NCBI RefSeq assembly: GCF_001983165.1
Contig: NZ_MNPU01000015.1
Location: forward strand, 61,111-125,110
DNA from: Pseudomonas gessardii
Lineage (GTDB): Bacteria; Pseudomonadota; Gammaproteobacteria; Pseudomonadales; Pseudomonadaceae
Direction of reading: 5' to 3'
Length of the DNA: 64,000 nt
Part shown: piece by piece, positions 52,986 to 62,020 of the stretch
How the letters are laid out: every line of letters starts with the position of its first letter
Position numbering within the stretch: position 1 is the stretch's first letter
Position numbers and translations under genes: made by a program
The notes under the pieces: model-generated
Database searches by the model: none
Seen by the model: only the letters and a program-made list of their open reading frames with translations
What the model was told of the DNA's origin: nothing

Positions 52986-55037
52986 TTGAAGCTGGAACTC
53001 AAAAACAGCTTGTCGGTGAAGTTGCTCCGGGTGGTGCTGCTGTCGGCACTGATAGTGGGCGTGGCACTGAGCGTGGCGCAGATCGTCTTTGATGCCTACA
53101 AGACACGCCAGGCGGTGGCCGGCGATGCCCAGCGCATCCTCGATATGTTTCGCGACCCCTCGACCCAGGCCGTCTATAGCCTGGATCGCGAAATGGGCAT
53201 GCAGGTCATCGAGGGCCTGTTTCAGGATGATGCGGTACGCATGGCCTCCATTGGCCATCCCAACGAGCCGATGCTCGCCGAGAAGAGCCGGGATTTGCAG
53301 CACTCCCCCAGCCGCTGGCTGACGGACGTCATCCTGGGCCGGGAACGCACCTTCACCATCCCGCTGGTAGGGCGCGGGCCTTATAGCGAGTATTACGGCG
53401 ACCTGAGCATCACCCTCGACACCGCCACCTATGGCCAGGGTTTTATCGTCAACTCGGTGATCATCTTTATCTCCGGGGTGCTGCGCGCCCTGGCCATGGG
53501 CCTGGTGTTGTACCTGGTCTATCACTGGCTGCTGACCAAGCCGCTGTCGCGGATCATCAGCCACCTGAGTTCGATCAACCCCGACCGTCCCAGCGAGCAC
53601 AAGATCCCGCAGCTCAAGGGCCATGAAAAAAATGAACTGGGGCTGTGGATCAACACCGCCAACCAGCTGCTGGCCTCGATCGAACGCAACACCCACCTGC
53701 GCCATGAAGCGGAAAACAGCCTGCTGCGCATGGCCCAGTACGATTTTCTCACCGGCCTGCCCAACCGCCAGAAACTGCAAGAGCAACTGGACAAGATCCT
53801 GACCGACGCCGGGCGCCGTCAACGCCGGGTCGCAGTGTTGTGTGTGGGGCTGGATGACTTCAAGAGTGTCAACGAGCAGTACACCTACCAGGCCGGCGAC
53901 CAATTGCTGCTGGCCCTGGCCGACCGCCTGCGGGCCCACAGTGGCCGGCTCGGGGCCCTGGCGCGCCTGGGCGGCGACCAGTTCGCCCTGGTCCAGGCCG
54001 ATATCGAGCAACCCTACGAAGCCGCCGAGCTGGCCCAAAGCATCCTCGACGACCTGGAAGCCGAGTTCGCCCTCGACCACGAACAGATCCGCCTGCGCGC
54101 CACCATCGGTATCACCTTGTTCCCCGAAGACGGCGACAGCACCGAGAAGCTGCTGCAAAAGGCCGAGCAGACCATGACCCTAGCCAAGAGCCGCTCGCGC
54201 AATCGCTACCAGTTCTATATCGCCAGTGTCGACAGCGAGATGCGCCGCCGCCGCGAGCTGGAAAAAGACCTGCGCGACGCCTTGAGCCGCAACCAGTTTC
54301 ACTTGGTGTACCAACCGCAGATCAGCTATCTCGATCATCGCGTGGTCGGTGTCGAGGCGCTGATCCGCTGGCAACACCCGGAACACGGCCTGGTGCCACC
54401 CGATCTGTTTATCCCCCTGGCGGAACAGAACGGCACCATCATCCCCATTGGCGAATGGGTGCTGGACCAGGCCTGCCGGCAACTGCGCGAATGGCATGAC
54501 CTGGGGTTTACCGAGCTGCGCATGGCGGTCAACCTGTCCACGGTGCAACTGCACCACGCCGAGCTGCCGCGGGTGGTCAACAACCTGCTGCAGATCTATC
54601 GCCTGCCGCCGCGCAGCCTGGAGCTGGAAGTGACCGAGACCGGCCTGATGGAAGACATCAGCACCGCCGCCCAGCACCTGTTGAGCCTACGCCGCTCCGG
54701 CGCGCTGATTGCCATCGATGACTTCGGTACTGGCTACTCCTCCCTGAGCTACCTGAAAAGCCTGCCCCTGGACAAAATCAAGATCGACAAGAGCTTTGTC
54801 CAGGACCTGCTGGATGACGATGACGATGCCACCATCGTGCGGGCGATCATCCAGCTGGGCAAAAGCCTGGGCATGCAAGTGATCGCCGAAGGCGTGGAGA
54901 CGCCTGAGCAGGAGGCCTACATCATCAGCGAAGGCTGCCACGAAGGTCAGGGCTACCACTACAGCAAACCCCTGCCGGCGCGCGAGCTGGCGGCCTACCT
55001 CAAGCAGGCCGAACGCAATAACGCGGCGATCCTCTAG
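52986..55037 (+). CDS. bifA: c-di-GMP phosphodiesterase BifA (degenerate GGDEF plus EAL)
   Basis: 683 residues. Membrane helix at about 14-34, periplasmic part, second helix about 160-182, HAMP-like linker (LLTKPLSRIISHLSSINPD), GGDEF-like domain with GGDQF (about residues 329-333) and an EAL domain with VEALIRW (Glu457) and IDDFGTGYSSLSYLKSLPLD. The inactive GGDQF and intact EAL are the signature I recall for Pseudomonas BifA, a phosphodiesterase opposing biofilm formation and promoting swarming; position next to sodB agrees. The start codon is TTG at 52986, with AAGGAA upstream; no suitable ATG exists. Confidence 0.92.
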   Translation: MKLELKNSLSVKLLRVVLLSALIVGVALSVAQIVFDAYKTRQAVAGDAQRILDMFRDPSTQAVYSLDREMGMQVIEGLFQDDAVRMASIGHPNEPMLAEKSRDLQHSPSRWLTDVILGRERTFTIPLVGRGPYSEYYGDLSITLDTATYGQGFIVNSVIIFISGVLRALAMGLVLYLVYHWLLTKPLSRIISHLSSINPDRPSEHKIPQLKGHEKNELGLWINTANQLLASIERNTHLRHEAENSLLRMAQYDFLTGLPNRQKLQEQLDKILTDAGRRQRRVAVLCVGLDDFKSVNEQYTYQAGDQLLLALADRLRAHSGRLGALARLGGDQFALVQADIEQPYEAAELAQSILDDLEAEFALDHEQIRLRATIGITLFPEDGDSTEKLLQKAEQTMTLAKSRSRNRYQFYIASVDSEMRRRRELEKDLRDALSRNQFHLVYQPQISYLDHRVVGVEALIRWQHPEHGLVPPDLFIPLAEQNGTIIPIGEWVLDQACRQLREWHDLGFTELRMAVNLSTVQLHHAELPRVVNNLLQIYRLPPRSLELEVTETGLMEDISTAAQHLLSLRRSGALIAIDDFGTGYSSLSYLKSLPLDKIKIDKSFVQDLLDDDDDATIVRAIIQLGKSLGMQVIAEGVETPEQEAYIISEGCHEGQGYHYSKPLPARELAAYLKQAERNNAAIL

Positions 55038-55116
55038 GCCCATGCTGGCCACCCAGGGCGCGGCCTTGGGCGGCCGGGGCTGGCCTATTAAATTTTTACG
55101 GCGTTAACCCTTTACA

Positions 55117-55135
55117 GAAAATGCAAATCTTTCGC
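55117..55135. promoter_or_regulatory. Candidate Fur box before icmP
   Basis: GAAAATGCAAATCTTTCGC matches 13 of 19 positions of the Fur consensus by eye and forms a dyad (AATGC...GCATT). It lies about 65 bp before the icmP start. Imelysin-family genes are often iron-regulated. Confidence 0.45.
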
Positions 55136-55198
55136 ATTATGTTGCAGTTTTGCGCGCCGCATTGCGCCCCGATCCACTACCGAAGCAGGATGTTCGCC

Positions 55199-56542
55199 AT
55201 GATTCGTATGCCCCTGGCCACCGCCAGTCTGCTGGCCATTGCCATTTCTCTCGCCGGCTGCGGCGAGGGTAAAGACAAGGCCGCCGCTCCCCAGGCGCCG
55301 ACGCCAGCTGCCAGCACGGCCGCTCCAGCGGCTGGCGCTACCGCCGGCCAGGTTGACGAGGCGGCCGCCAAGGCGGTCGTCGCGCATTACGCAGACCTCG
55401 TGTACGCGGTGTACAGCGACGCCGAGGCCACCGCAAAAACCCTGCAGACCGCGATCGACACCTTCCTCGCCAACCCCAACGACCAGACCCTGAAGGCCGC
55501 CCGTACCGCCTGGATCGCCGCGCGCGTACCGTACCTGCAGAGCGAAGTGTTCCGCTTCGGCAACACCATCATTGACGATTGGGAAGGTCAGGTGAACGCC
55601 TGGCCACTGGACGAAGGCCTGATCGACTATGTCGACAAATCCTACGAACACGCCCTCGGCAACCCGGGCGCCACCGCCAATATCATCGCCAACACCCAGA
55701 TCCAGGTCGGCGAAGACAAGATCGACGTCAAGGAAATCACCCCGGAAAAACTCGCCAGCCTCAATGAGCTGGGCGGCTCCGAGGCCAACGTCGCCACCGG
55801 CTACCACGCCATCGAGTTTTTGCTGTGGGGCCAGGACCTGAACGGCACCGGCCCTGGCGCCGGCAACCGTCCAGCGTCGGACTACCTGCAGGGCGACGGC
55901 GCCACCGGTGGGCATAACGAGCGTCGCCGCACCTACCTGCGCGCCGTGACCCAACTGCTGGTCAGCGACCTTGAGGAAATGGTCGGCAACTGGAAACCCA
56001 ACGTCGAAGACAACTACCGCGCCACCCTGCAAGCAGAACCAGCGACCGACGGCTTGCGCAAGATGCTGTTCGGCATGGGCAGCCTGTCCCTGGGTGAACT
56101 GGCGGGCGAGCGCATGAAGGTGTCCCTGGAAGCCAACTCGCCGGAAGACGAGCACGACTGCTTCAGCGACAACACCCACAACTCGCAGTTCTACGACGCC
56201 AAGGGCATCCGCAACGTCTACCTGGGCGAATACACCCGCACCGATGGCACCCAGCTGACCGGCGCCAGCCTGTCGTCCCTGGTGGCCAAGGCCGACCCGG
56301 CTGCCGATGAAGCCCTCAAGGCTGACCTGGCGGCTACCGAAGCGAAGATCCAGGTCATGGTCGACCACGCCAACAAGGGTGAGCACTACGACCAGTTGAT
56401 CGCCGCCGGCAACACCGCCGGCAACCAGATCGTGCGCGACGCCATCGCCGCCCTGGTCAAGCAGACCGGCTCCATCGAGCAAGCGGCCGGCAAGCTGGGC
56501 ATCGGCAACCTGAACCCGGACAGCGCTGATCACGAGTTCTGA
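55199..56542 (+). CDS. icmP: Imelysin-family lipoprotein, IcmP homologue
   Basis: 447 residues. Lipoprotein signal MIRMPLATASLLAIAISLAG followed by Cys (lipobox LAGC), a low-complexity Ala/Pro linker to about residue 55, then the imelysin domain with GYHAIEFLLWGQD (GxHxxE, near residues 201-210) and a second helical repeat. The start at 55199 has AGGA at 8 bp; ATG at 55190 is too close to it. Imelysins were described as insulin-cleaving peptidases but resemble EfeO-type iron-binding proteins, and a Fur-like box upstream fits that. Located after bifA as in P. aeruginosa. Followed by a terminator. Confidence 0.88.
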   Translation: MIRMPLATASLLAIAISLAGCGEGKDKAAAPQAPTPAASTAAPAAGATAGQVDEAAAKAVVAHYADLVYAVYSDAEATAKTLQTAIDTFLANPNDQTLKAARTAWIAARVPYLQSEVFRFGNTIIDDWEGQVNAWPLDEGLIDYVDKSYEHALGNPGATANIIANTQIQVGEDKIDVKEITPEKLASLNELGGSEANVATGYHAIEFLLWGQDLNGTGPGAGNRPASDYLQGDGATGGHNERRRTYLRAVTQLLVSDLEEMVGNWKPNVEDNYRATLQAEPATDGLRKMLFGMGSLSLGELAGERMKVSLEANSPEDEHDCFSDNTHNSQFYDAKGIRNVYLGEYTRTDGTQLTGASLSSLVAKADPAADEALKADLAATEAKIQVMVDHANKGEHYDQLIAAGNTAGNQIVRDAIAALVKQTGSIEQAAGKLGIGNLNPDSADHEF

Positions 56543-56560
56543 TCCGCACGGTTTGAATGA

Positions 56561-56585
56561 GGCGGCCTTCGGGTCGCCTTTTTTG
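56561..56585 (+). terminator. Intrinsic terminator of icmP
   Basis: GGCGGCC-TTC-GGGTCGCC with a run of T residues starting at 56579; 18 bp past the icmP stop. The stem is not perfect in the centre. Confidence 0.75.
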
Positions 56586-56728
56586 TACTCATCACAAAAC
56601 CCATGTGGGAGCTGGCTCCCCATTAAGCCAAGTCCTACATCAGATCCGCACGCCCTTTGCAGCCCCCGGTTTACAAGCCCTGCCCCGTAGGTAGAATGGC
56701 GCCTCCGACTATCACCCGAGCGCAATAC

Positions 56729-58183
56729 ATGGCAATGCCGACCCTGCGGATCATTGGTTTCATCATCGGCATCTTCCTGATTACCCTCGCGGTCGCCATG
56801 GTCGTGCCCATGGCCACCCTGGTGTTTTACGAACGCACCAGCGACCTGCCGTCCTTTCTCTGGGCGAGCCTGATCACTTTTATTGCCGGCCTGGCCCTGG
56901 TGATCCCCGGGCGCCCGGCACAGGTGCAACTGCGCCCCCGGGACATGTACCTGCTGACCGTCAGCAGTTGGGTGGTGGTGTGTATCTTTGCCGCCCTGCC
57001 GTTTCTGCTGACCCAGCACATCAGCTATACCGACTCGTTCTTTGAAAGCATGTCCGGCATCACCGCCACTGGCGCCACCGTGCTCAGTGGCCTGGACACC
57101 ATGTCCCCGGGCATCCTGATGTGGCGCTCGATGCTGCACTGGCTCGGCGGCATCGGTTTTATCGGCATGGCGGTGGCGATCCTGCCGCTGCTGCGCATCG
57201 GTGGCATGCGCCTGTTCCAGACCGAATCCTCGGATCGCTCCGAGAAGGTCATGCCGCGCTCGCACATGGTGGCGCGCCTGATCGTGGCGGCCTATGTCGG
57301 CATCACCATCCTCGGCAGCCTGGGGTTCTGGTGGGCCGGCATGGGCCTGTTCGATGCGATCAACCACGCGATGTCGGCCATTTCCACCGGGGGGTTCTCC
57401 ACTTCCGATGAGTCCCTGGCCCACTGGAAACAACCGGCGGTGCACTGGGTAGCCGTGGTGGTGATGATCCTCGGCAGCCTGCCGTTTGCCCTGTATGTCG
57501 CCACGATGCGCGGCAACCGCAAGGCGCTGATCAAGGACCAGCAGGTACAAGGCCTGCTCGGAATGCTGCTGGTGACCTGGATCGTACTCGGCACCTGGTA
57601 CTGGTGGACCACCAACCTGCACTGGCTGGATGCGCTGCGCCATGTGGCGCTGAACGTCACGTCCGTGGTGACCACCACCGGCTTTGCCCTGGGCGACTAC
57701 AGCCTGTGGGGCAATTTCTCGCTGATGCTGTTCTTCTACCTGGGCTTTGTCGGCGGTTGCTCGGGCTCCACCGCCGGCGGGATCAAGATCTTTCGCTTCC
57801 AGGTCGCCTATATCCTGCTCAAGGCCAACTTGAACCAGCTGATTCACCCCAGGGCGGTGATCAAGCAGAAATACAACGGTCATCGCTTGGACGAAGAGAT
57901 CGTGCGCTCGATCCTGACGTTCTCATTCTTCTTTGCCATCACCATCTGCACCATCGCCCTGGCCCTGTCACTGCTGGGCGTGGACTGGATGACCGCCTTG
58001 ACCGGCGCGGCCAGTACCGTCTCCGGCGTGGGCCCAGGGTTGGGCGAGACCATCGGCCCGGCCGGCAACTTCGCGACCCTGCCGGACGCCGCCAAGTGGA
58101 TCCTGTCCCTGGGCATGCTGCTGGGCCGGCTGGAGATCATTACGGTGTTTGTGCTGTGCATTCCGGCGTTCTGGCGGCACTGA
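56729..58183 (+). CDS. trkH: Trk-type potassium uptake protein TrkH
   Basis: 484 residues, the usual TrkH length. Four half-pore loops are visible: GITATGATVLSGLD, SAISTGGFSTSDES, SVVTTTGFALGDY and ASTVSGVGPGLGE, each with the selectivity-filter glycine. FVGGCSGSTAGGIKIFR is the TrkH signature. It imports K+ with TrkA. ATG at 56729 chosen as membrane protein start MAMPTLRIIGF. The 3' end overlaps the convergent AraC gene by 44 bp. Confidence 0.93.
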   Translation: MAMPTLRIIGFIIGIFLITLAVAMVVPMATLVFYERTSDLPSFLWASLITFIAGLALVIPGRPAQVQLRPRDMYLLTVSSWVVVCIFAALPFLLTQHISYTDSFFESMSGITATGATVLSGLDTMSPGILMWRSMLHWLGGIGFIGMAVAILPLLRIGGMRLFQTESSDRSEKVMPRSHMVARLIVAAYVGITILGSLGFWWAGMGLFDAINHAMSAISTGGFSTSDESLAHWKQPAVHWVAVVVMILGSLPFALYVATMRGNRKALIKDQQVQGLLGMLLVTWIVLGTWYWWTTNLHWLDALRHVALNVTSVVTTTGFALGDYSLWGNFSLMLFFYLGFVGGCSGSTAGGIKIFRFQVAYILLKANLNQLIHPRAVIKQKYNGHRLDEEIVRSILTFSFFFAITICTIALALSLLGVDWMTALTGAASTVSGVGPGLGETIGPAGNFATLPDAAKWILSLGMLLGRLEIITVFVLCIPAFWRH

Positions 58184-59201
58184 CACTCGCCGACGTCTCC
58201 AGCAACCGCGCCCGGTATTCGCCGGGCGTGGCATCGAACCAGCGGCGAAAGGCGCGGAAGAAGTTGCTCGGGTCGGCAAACCCCAACAGGTAGGCAATTT
58301 CCAACAGGGTCATGCTCGGCTGCGCCAGGTACTGTTCGGCCAGTTCGCGGCGGGTGTCGTCGAGCAAGGTCTGGAAGCTGGTGCCCTCCTCCTGCAAGCG
58401 GCGCTGCAAGGTGCGCTGGGACAAGTGCAACGTCTGCGCCACCACCTCACGCTTGGGCTCGCCCTGGGGCAACAGCCGGCACAGCACCTGGCGGGCCTTG
58501 TGGGTCACCCGGCTCTCGGAGAACCTGGCCAGGTATTCCCCGGCAAACCGATCGTGCAGCAGCGCCATCGCTTCATTGGCGGTGGGCAGCGGCGCTTCCA
58601 TATCGGCGCGCTCGAAGATCAGCGCGTCATACGGCGCATTGAACACCAGCGGCGCATGAAAGGCCTGCTTATAGGGTTCCAGGTCCACCGGCTGATCCCC
58701 CTGCACCAACACCTTGCGCGGCTGCAACGTGCGCCCGGTCAGCCAGCCACATAACGCCAGGGCACAGGCCAGCGAGGCCTCGGCGCTTTGCCGGGTTGGC
58801 GGCAGGTGGTCGCCGTGGACCGTGAGGATCAGGGCGTAGCCTTCGGGCAGCAGGCAAAAACTCAGGTCGGCACTTTCGGCGATGATCCGCTGGTAGCGCA
58901 CCAACCGGGCAAAGCCTTCGGCCAGGGTGCTGCTGGACATCAAGGCATACCCGGCCACATGGAACGACGCCGGGCGCACCACCTTGCCCATGTTCAGGCC
59001 GATGGCCGGATTACCCGACACCTCCACCGCCCGCTGCCAGAGCCGGGTCATGGCGTCCTGGGGGAAACGCGCATCGGGGTCATCCAGGGCGCTGTAATCC
59101 AGGCCCAACTGTTTGAACAGGGCGCGGCAATCCAGGCCATCGAGCTCCAGCGCCTTGACTATCCCCATCGCCCAGCTTGCAGAAGTCGTTCGTTCGTTCA
59201 T
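58140..59201 (-). CDS. AraC-family transcriptional regulator with arabinose-binding-like N-terminal domain
   Basis: 353 residues. N-terminal ligand domain of the PF12625 type (residues about 20-205). C-terminal double HTH with TLHLSQRTLQRRLQEEGTSF and MTLLEIAYLLGFADPSNFFRAFRRW. The ATG at 59201 is used; an in-frame GTG 15 bp upstream is possible. The ligand and target are unknown; the adjacent genes do not point to one. Overlaps trkH tail-to-tail. Confidence 0.87.
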   Translation of the reverse strand: MNERTTSASWAMGIVKALELDGLDCRALFKQLGLDYSALDDPDARFPQDAMTRLWQRAVEVSGNPAIGLNMGKVVRPASFHVAGYALMSSSTLAEGFARLVRYQRIIAESADLSFCLLPEGYALILTVHGDHLPPTRQSAEASLACALALCGWLTGRTLQPRKVLVQGDQPVDLEPYKQAFHAPLVFNAPYDALIFERADMEAPLPTANEAMALLHDRFAGEYLARFSESRVTHKARQVLCRLLPQGEPKREVVAQTLHLSQRTLQRRLQEEGTSFQTLLDDTRRELAEQYLAQPSMTLLEIAYLLGFADPSNFFRAFRRWFDATPGEYRARLLETSASVSAARTPECTAQTP

Positions 59202-59373
59202 GGCGTTTTCTTGCACGCTGTCTATGACGGGACGGCTGAAACCGCAGCCTGGAACCCAAGGATACTAAAGTGGCGTCTATTGTCACTGGCCCTTGCCAGT
59301 GATGACTCTAGACTCAAATAAGCTCCCCGCCGAACACCCGCCGGGCACAACCACCACCAGAGGGCCAACCGCC

Positions 59374-59685
59374 ATGGAAAATACCAGGCAATTCAATAGC
59401 TTCGCCGAGTTCTATCCGTATTACCTGAGCGAGCACGGCAACAGTACCTGCCGACGGTTGCATTTTATCGGCACCAGCCTGGTGATTTTTATTCTCGCGT
59501 TCGCCATCGGCAAGGGCGCCTGGTGGCTGCTGTGGGTCCTGCCGGTGGCCGGCTACAGCTTTGCCTGGGTCGGGCACTTCTTCTTTGAAAAGAACCGCCC
59601 GGCAACGTTCCAGCATCCGTTCTACAGCCTGCTGGGGGATTTCGTGATGTACCGCGACATGATTCTGGGCAAGGTGCCGTTCTGA
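59374..59685 (+). CDS. DUF962/Mpo1-like membrane protein
   Basis: 103 residues. Family motifs: FAEFYPYYLSEHGNSTCRRL then HFIGTSL, two membrane helices (LVIFILAFAIGKGAWWLLWV...), and HFFFEKNRPATFQHPFYSLL. The His residues in HxxxxCRxLHxxG and EKNRPATF are those used by yeast Mpo1, an Fe-dependent dioxygenase of 2-hydroxy fatty acids. Start at 59374 by homology. Confidence 0.88.
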   Translation: MENTRQFNSFAEFYPYYLSEHGNSTCRRLHFIGTSLVIFILAFAIGKGAWWLLWVLPVAGYSFAWVGHFFFEKNRPATFQHPFYSLLGDFVMYRDMILGKVPF

Positions 59686-59865
59686 CCCCAGCGACAAGCC
59701 AGGCCGGCGTGTGACCTCTTGTCACTTGCGCCTTGCCGAGAAAGGTTCAGGCATTTGGCGAGATAAAAGTCTTTTTGTCATTTGCAGTGCTGTATCCTGC
59801 CCAGGCTTTGTGAAAAGCGCGGCACACCTGCAATTGCACAACAGACCTTGCGAGGAGCGACGACG

Positions 59866-59994
59866 ATGCACGAGATCCCTAATCTCCCCTTCCCAAGCCT
59901 GCACGAGACCGAGCAGCCAACCCCGCAACAGGCCAGCAGCGACAAGCCAGCACCGGCACAGGCAACACCGGTCGAGAGCGATAGCGAAGACTGA
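59866..59994 (+). CDS. Small acidic proline-rich protein, 42 residues
   Basis: ATG 59866 has GAGGAGCG upstream at fitting distance. The product starts MHEIPNLPFPSLHETEQPTP and ends VESDSED; rich in Pro, Gln and Ser, likely disordered. The frame before it (from 59782) is unlikely coding. It is followed 74 bp later by another small ORF with a similar promoter distance. Function unknown. Confidence 0.62.
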   Translation: MHEIPNLPFPSLHETEQPTPQQASSDKPAPAQATPVESDSED

Positions 59995-60068
59995 CCGCAA
60001 CACCCAGACCGTGTGGAAAGCGTGACATTGCGCGCTTTCCACACCGCCTGAATCACGAGACACGCAAC

Positions 60069-60251
60069 ATGCCCGATACCCCCCGCAATCCCCCCGACGA
60101 AGCGTTACTCGGCACCGCCCTGCAAATGGTCGACGTGTGGAGCCGCCTCAGCCCGGAAAAACAGGCGCTGCTGCTCAAGCGCTTCGGCACCCAGGAAAAT
60201 GCCCTGGCCGCGCTGGTGACCACGCGCATGCTCAACCCAGCCCCACTGTAG
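60069..60251 (+). CDS. Small conserved-looking protein, 60 residues
   Basis: Starts MPDTPRNPPDEALLGTALQM, then a helical stretch WSRLSPEKQALLLKRFGTQE and ALAALVTTRML. The amphipathic helices look genuine; no domain is recognised. Lies between the 42-residue ORF and the MFS gene, same strand. Confidence 0.62.
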   Translation: MPDTPRNPPDEALLGTALQMVDVWSRLSPEKQALLLKRFGTQENALAALVTTRMLNPAPL

Positions 60252-60356
60252 AGGCCGGCTCGCCAGCGATGGCGCCAGGTTTTAGGCCCTGCGCGCGCCA
60301 AAGCACCGGTATCATAAGCAGCCTATCTTTTCCTGCCGCGCCAGTGGACCTTTCCC

Positions 60357-61556
60357 ATGCCAGATACCCAGCGCCCCATGGCGGTCACGCTGCAAGTCGT
60401 CTCCATCGTGCTGTTTACCTTTATCGGCTACCTGAATATCGGCATTCCCCTGGCCGTCTTGCCGGGCTATGTCCACAGCGACCTGGGCTTTGGCGCCGTG
60501 ATCGCGGGCCTGGTGATCAGCGTGCAGTACCTGGCCACCCTGCTGAGCCGGCCCTATGCCGGGCGCATCATCGATAACCGCGGCAGCAAGCGCGCGGTGA
60601 TGTACGGCCTGGCCGGTTGCGGCTTGAGCGGGGTGTTCATGCTGGCATCCGCCGCCCTGACCCATCTGCCGGCTCTGAGCCTGGCCAGCCTGCTGATTGG
60701 CCGGCTGGTGCTGGGCAGTGCCGAAAGCCTGGTGGGATCGGGCTCCATTGGCTGGGGCATTGGCCGGGTCGGCGCGGCGAATACCGCCAAGGTCATCTCC
60801 TGGAACGGTATCGCCAGCTACGGTGCCCTGGCGATTGGCGCACCGCTGGGGGTGCTGCTGGTCAGCCGGTTCGGGCTGTGGAGCATGGGTGTAAGCATCA
60901 TTGCCCTGGCGGTGCTGGGCCTGTTGCTGGCCTGGCCGAAAGTCGCGGCGCCCATCGTGGTCGGCGAGCGCCTGCCCTTCATGCATGTGCTCGGCCGCGT
61001 GCTGCCCCACGGCTGTGGGCTGGCCCTGGGCTCCATTGGCTTTGGCACCATCGCCACGTTTATCACCCTGTATTACGCGACCCAGCACTGGGATAACGCG
61101 GTGCTGTGCCTGAGCCTGTTCGGCGCCAGCTTTATCGGGGCGCGGTTGCTGTTCGGCAACCTGATCAACCGCATCGGTGGGTTTCGCGTGGCGATTGCCT
61201 GCCTGTCGGTAGAAACCCTTGGCCTGTTGCTGTTGTGGCTGGCGCCAAGTGCCGAACTGGCCCTGGCGGGCGCGGCCTTGAGCGGCTTCGGGTTTTCCCT
61301 GGTGTTTCCGGCGCTGGGGGTTGAAGCGGTCAACCTGGTGCCCGCCTCCAGCCGTGGCGCGGCGGTGGGGGCCTATTCGTTGTTTATCGACTTGTCATTG
61401 GGGATCACCGGGCCATTGGCCGGGGCGATTGCGGCGGGTTTCGGCTTTGCCTCGATCTTTCTGTTTGCCGCGTTGGCGGCCTGCGCCGGGCTGCTGCTGA
61501 GCCTGTACCTGTACCGCCAGGCGCCCAAGTACCGCGACGCCCGTAACGCCGGCTAG
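60357..61556 (+). CDS. MFS transporter (YhhS-like)
   Basis: 399 residues, 12 predicted helices. MFS motif A is seen as [20 protein letters not shown] after helix 2 (about residues 65-84), and the second half repeats it weakly at [39 protein letters not shown] in helix 4 matches the arabinose/YhhS exporter group. Exports an unknown compound. Its stop overlaps the convergent arfB end by 4 bp. Confidence 0.88.
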   Translation: MPDTQRPMAVTLQVVSIVLFTFIGYLNIGIPLAVLPGYVHSDLGFGAVIAGLVISVQYLATLLSRPYAGRIIDNRGSKRAVMYGLAGCGLSGVFMLASAALTHLPALSLASLLIGRLVLGSAESLVGSGSIGWGIGRVGAANTAKVISWNGIASYGALAIGAPLGVLLVSRFGLWSMGVSIIALAVLGLLLAWPKVAAPIVVGERLPFMHVLGRVLPHGCGLALGSIGFGTIATFITLYYATQHWDNAVLCLSLFGASFIGARLLFGNLINRIGGFRVAIACLSVETLGLLLLWLAPSAELALAGAALSGFGFSLVFPALGVEAVNLVPASSRGAAVGAYSLFIDLSLGITGPLAGAIAAGFGFASIFLFAALAACAGLLLSLYLYRQAPKYRDARNAG

Positions 61557-61966
61557 AAATCCACCTTGCCGCGCCCGGCCTTGATGCTGCCGCGCTTGGT
61601 CTTGGATTCCAGGCGCCGCTTTTTCGAGCCCAGGGTGGGTTTGGTGGGGCGGCGTTTTTTCTCGACCTTGGTCGCGCTGAGGATCAACTCCACCAGGCGC
61701 TCCAGGGCATCGGCGCGGTTCTGTTCCTGGGTCCGGTATTGCTGGGCCTTGAGGATCAGCACGCCTTCGCTGGTAATGCGGCTGTCACGCAGTGCCAGCA
61801 AGCGTTCCTTGTAGAACGGCGGCAACGACGAAGCGCCGATATCAAAGCGCAAGTGCACGGCGCTGGAGACCTTGTTGACGTTCTGCCCGCCTGCGCCCTG
61901 GGCGCGGATGGCCGTCAACTCGATTTCGGCATCGGGCAGGTGCACGTTACTGGAGATCACCAACAT
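61553..61966 (-). CDS. arfB: Alternative ribosome-rescue factor ArfB (YaeJ)
   Basis: 137 residues. The catalytic GGQ is at residues 26-28 ([21 protein letters not shown]), and the C-terminal basic tail ([20 protein letters not shown]) enters the empty mRNA channel. It hydrolyses peptidyl-tRNA on stalled ribosomes. The length fits ArfB, not a full release factor. Confidence 0.94.
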   Translation of the reverse strand: MLVISSNVHLPDAEIELTAIRAQGAGGQNVNKVSSAVHLRFDIGASSLPPFYKERLLALRDSRITSEGVLILKAQQYRTQEQNRADALERLVELILSATKVEKKRRPTKPTLGSKKRRLESKTKRGSIKAGRGKVDF

Positions 61967-61987
61967 GGAAAGCGGGTCCGTGGGTTG

Positions 61988-62016
61988 CAGGGGCCGGCAA
62001 GCCGGCTCCTGCAGTG
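61988..62016. repeat. Diverged REP hairpin upstream of arfB
   Basis: GGGGCCGGCAAGCCGGCTCC, with the GCCGGC inverted repeat of REP elements, located between aroP and arfB on the same strand. Confidence 0.6.
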
Positions 62017-62020
62017 TGGG

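Noticed and set aside
55112..57883. 923-codon minus-strand frame over icmP and trkH
   Set aside because: Gln/His/Gly-rich antisense composition; the plus strand carries two clearly recognised proteins.
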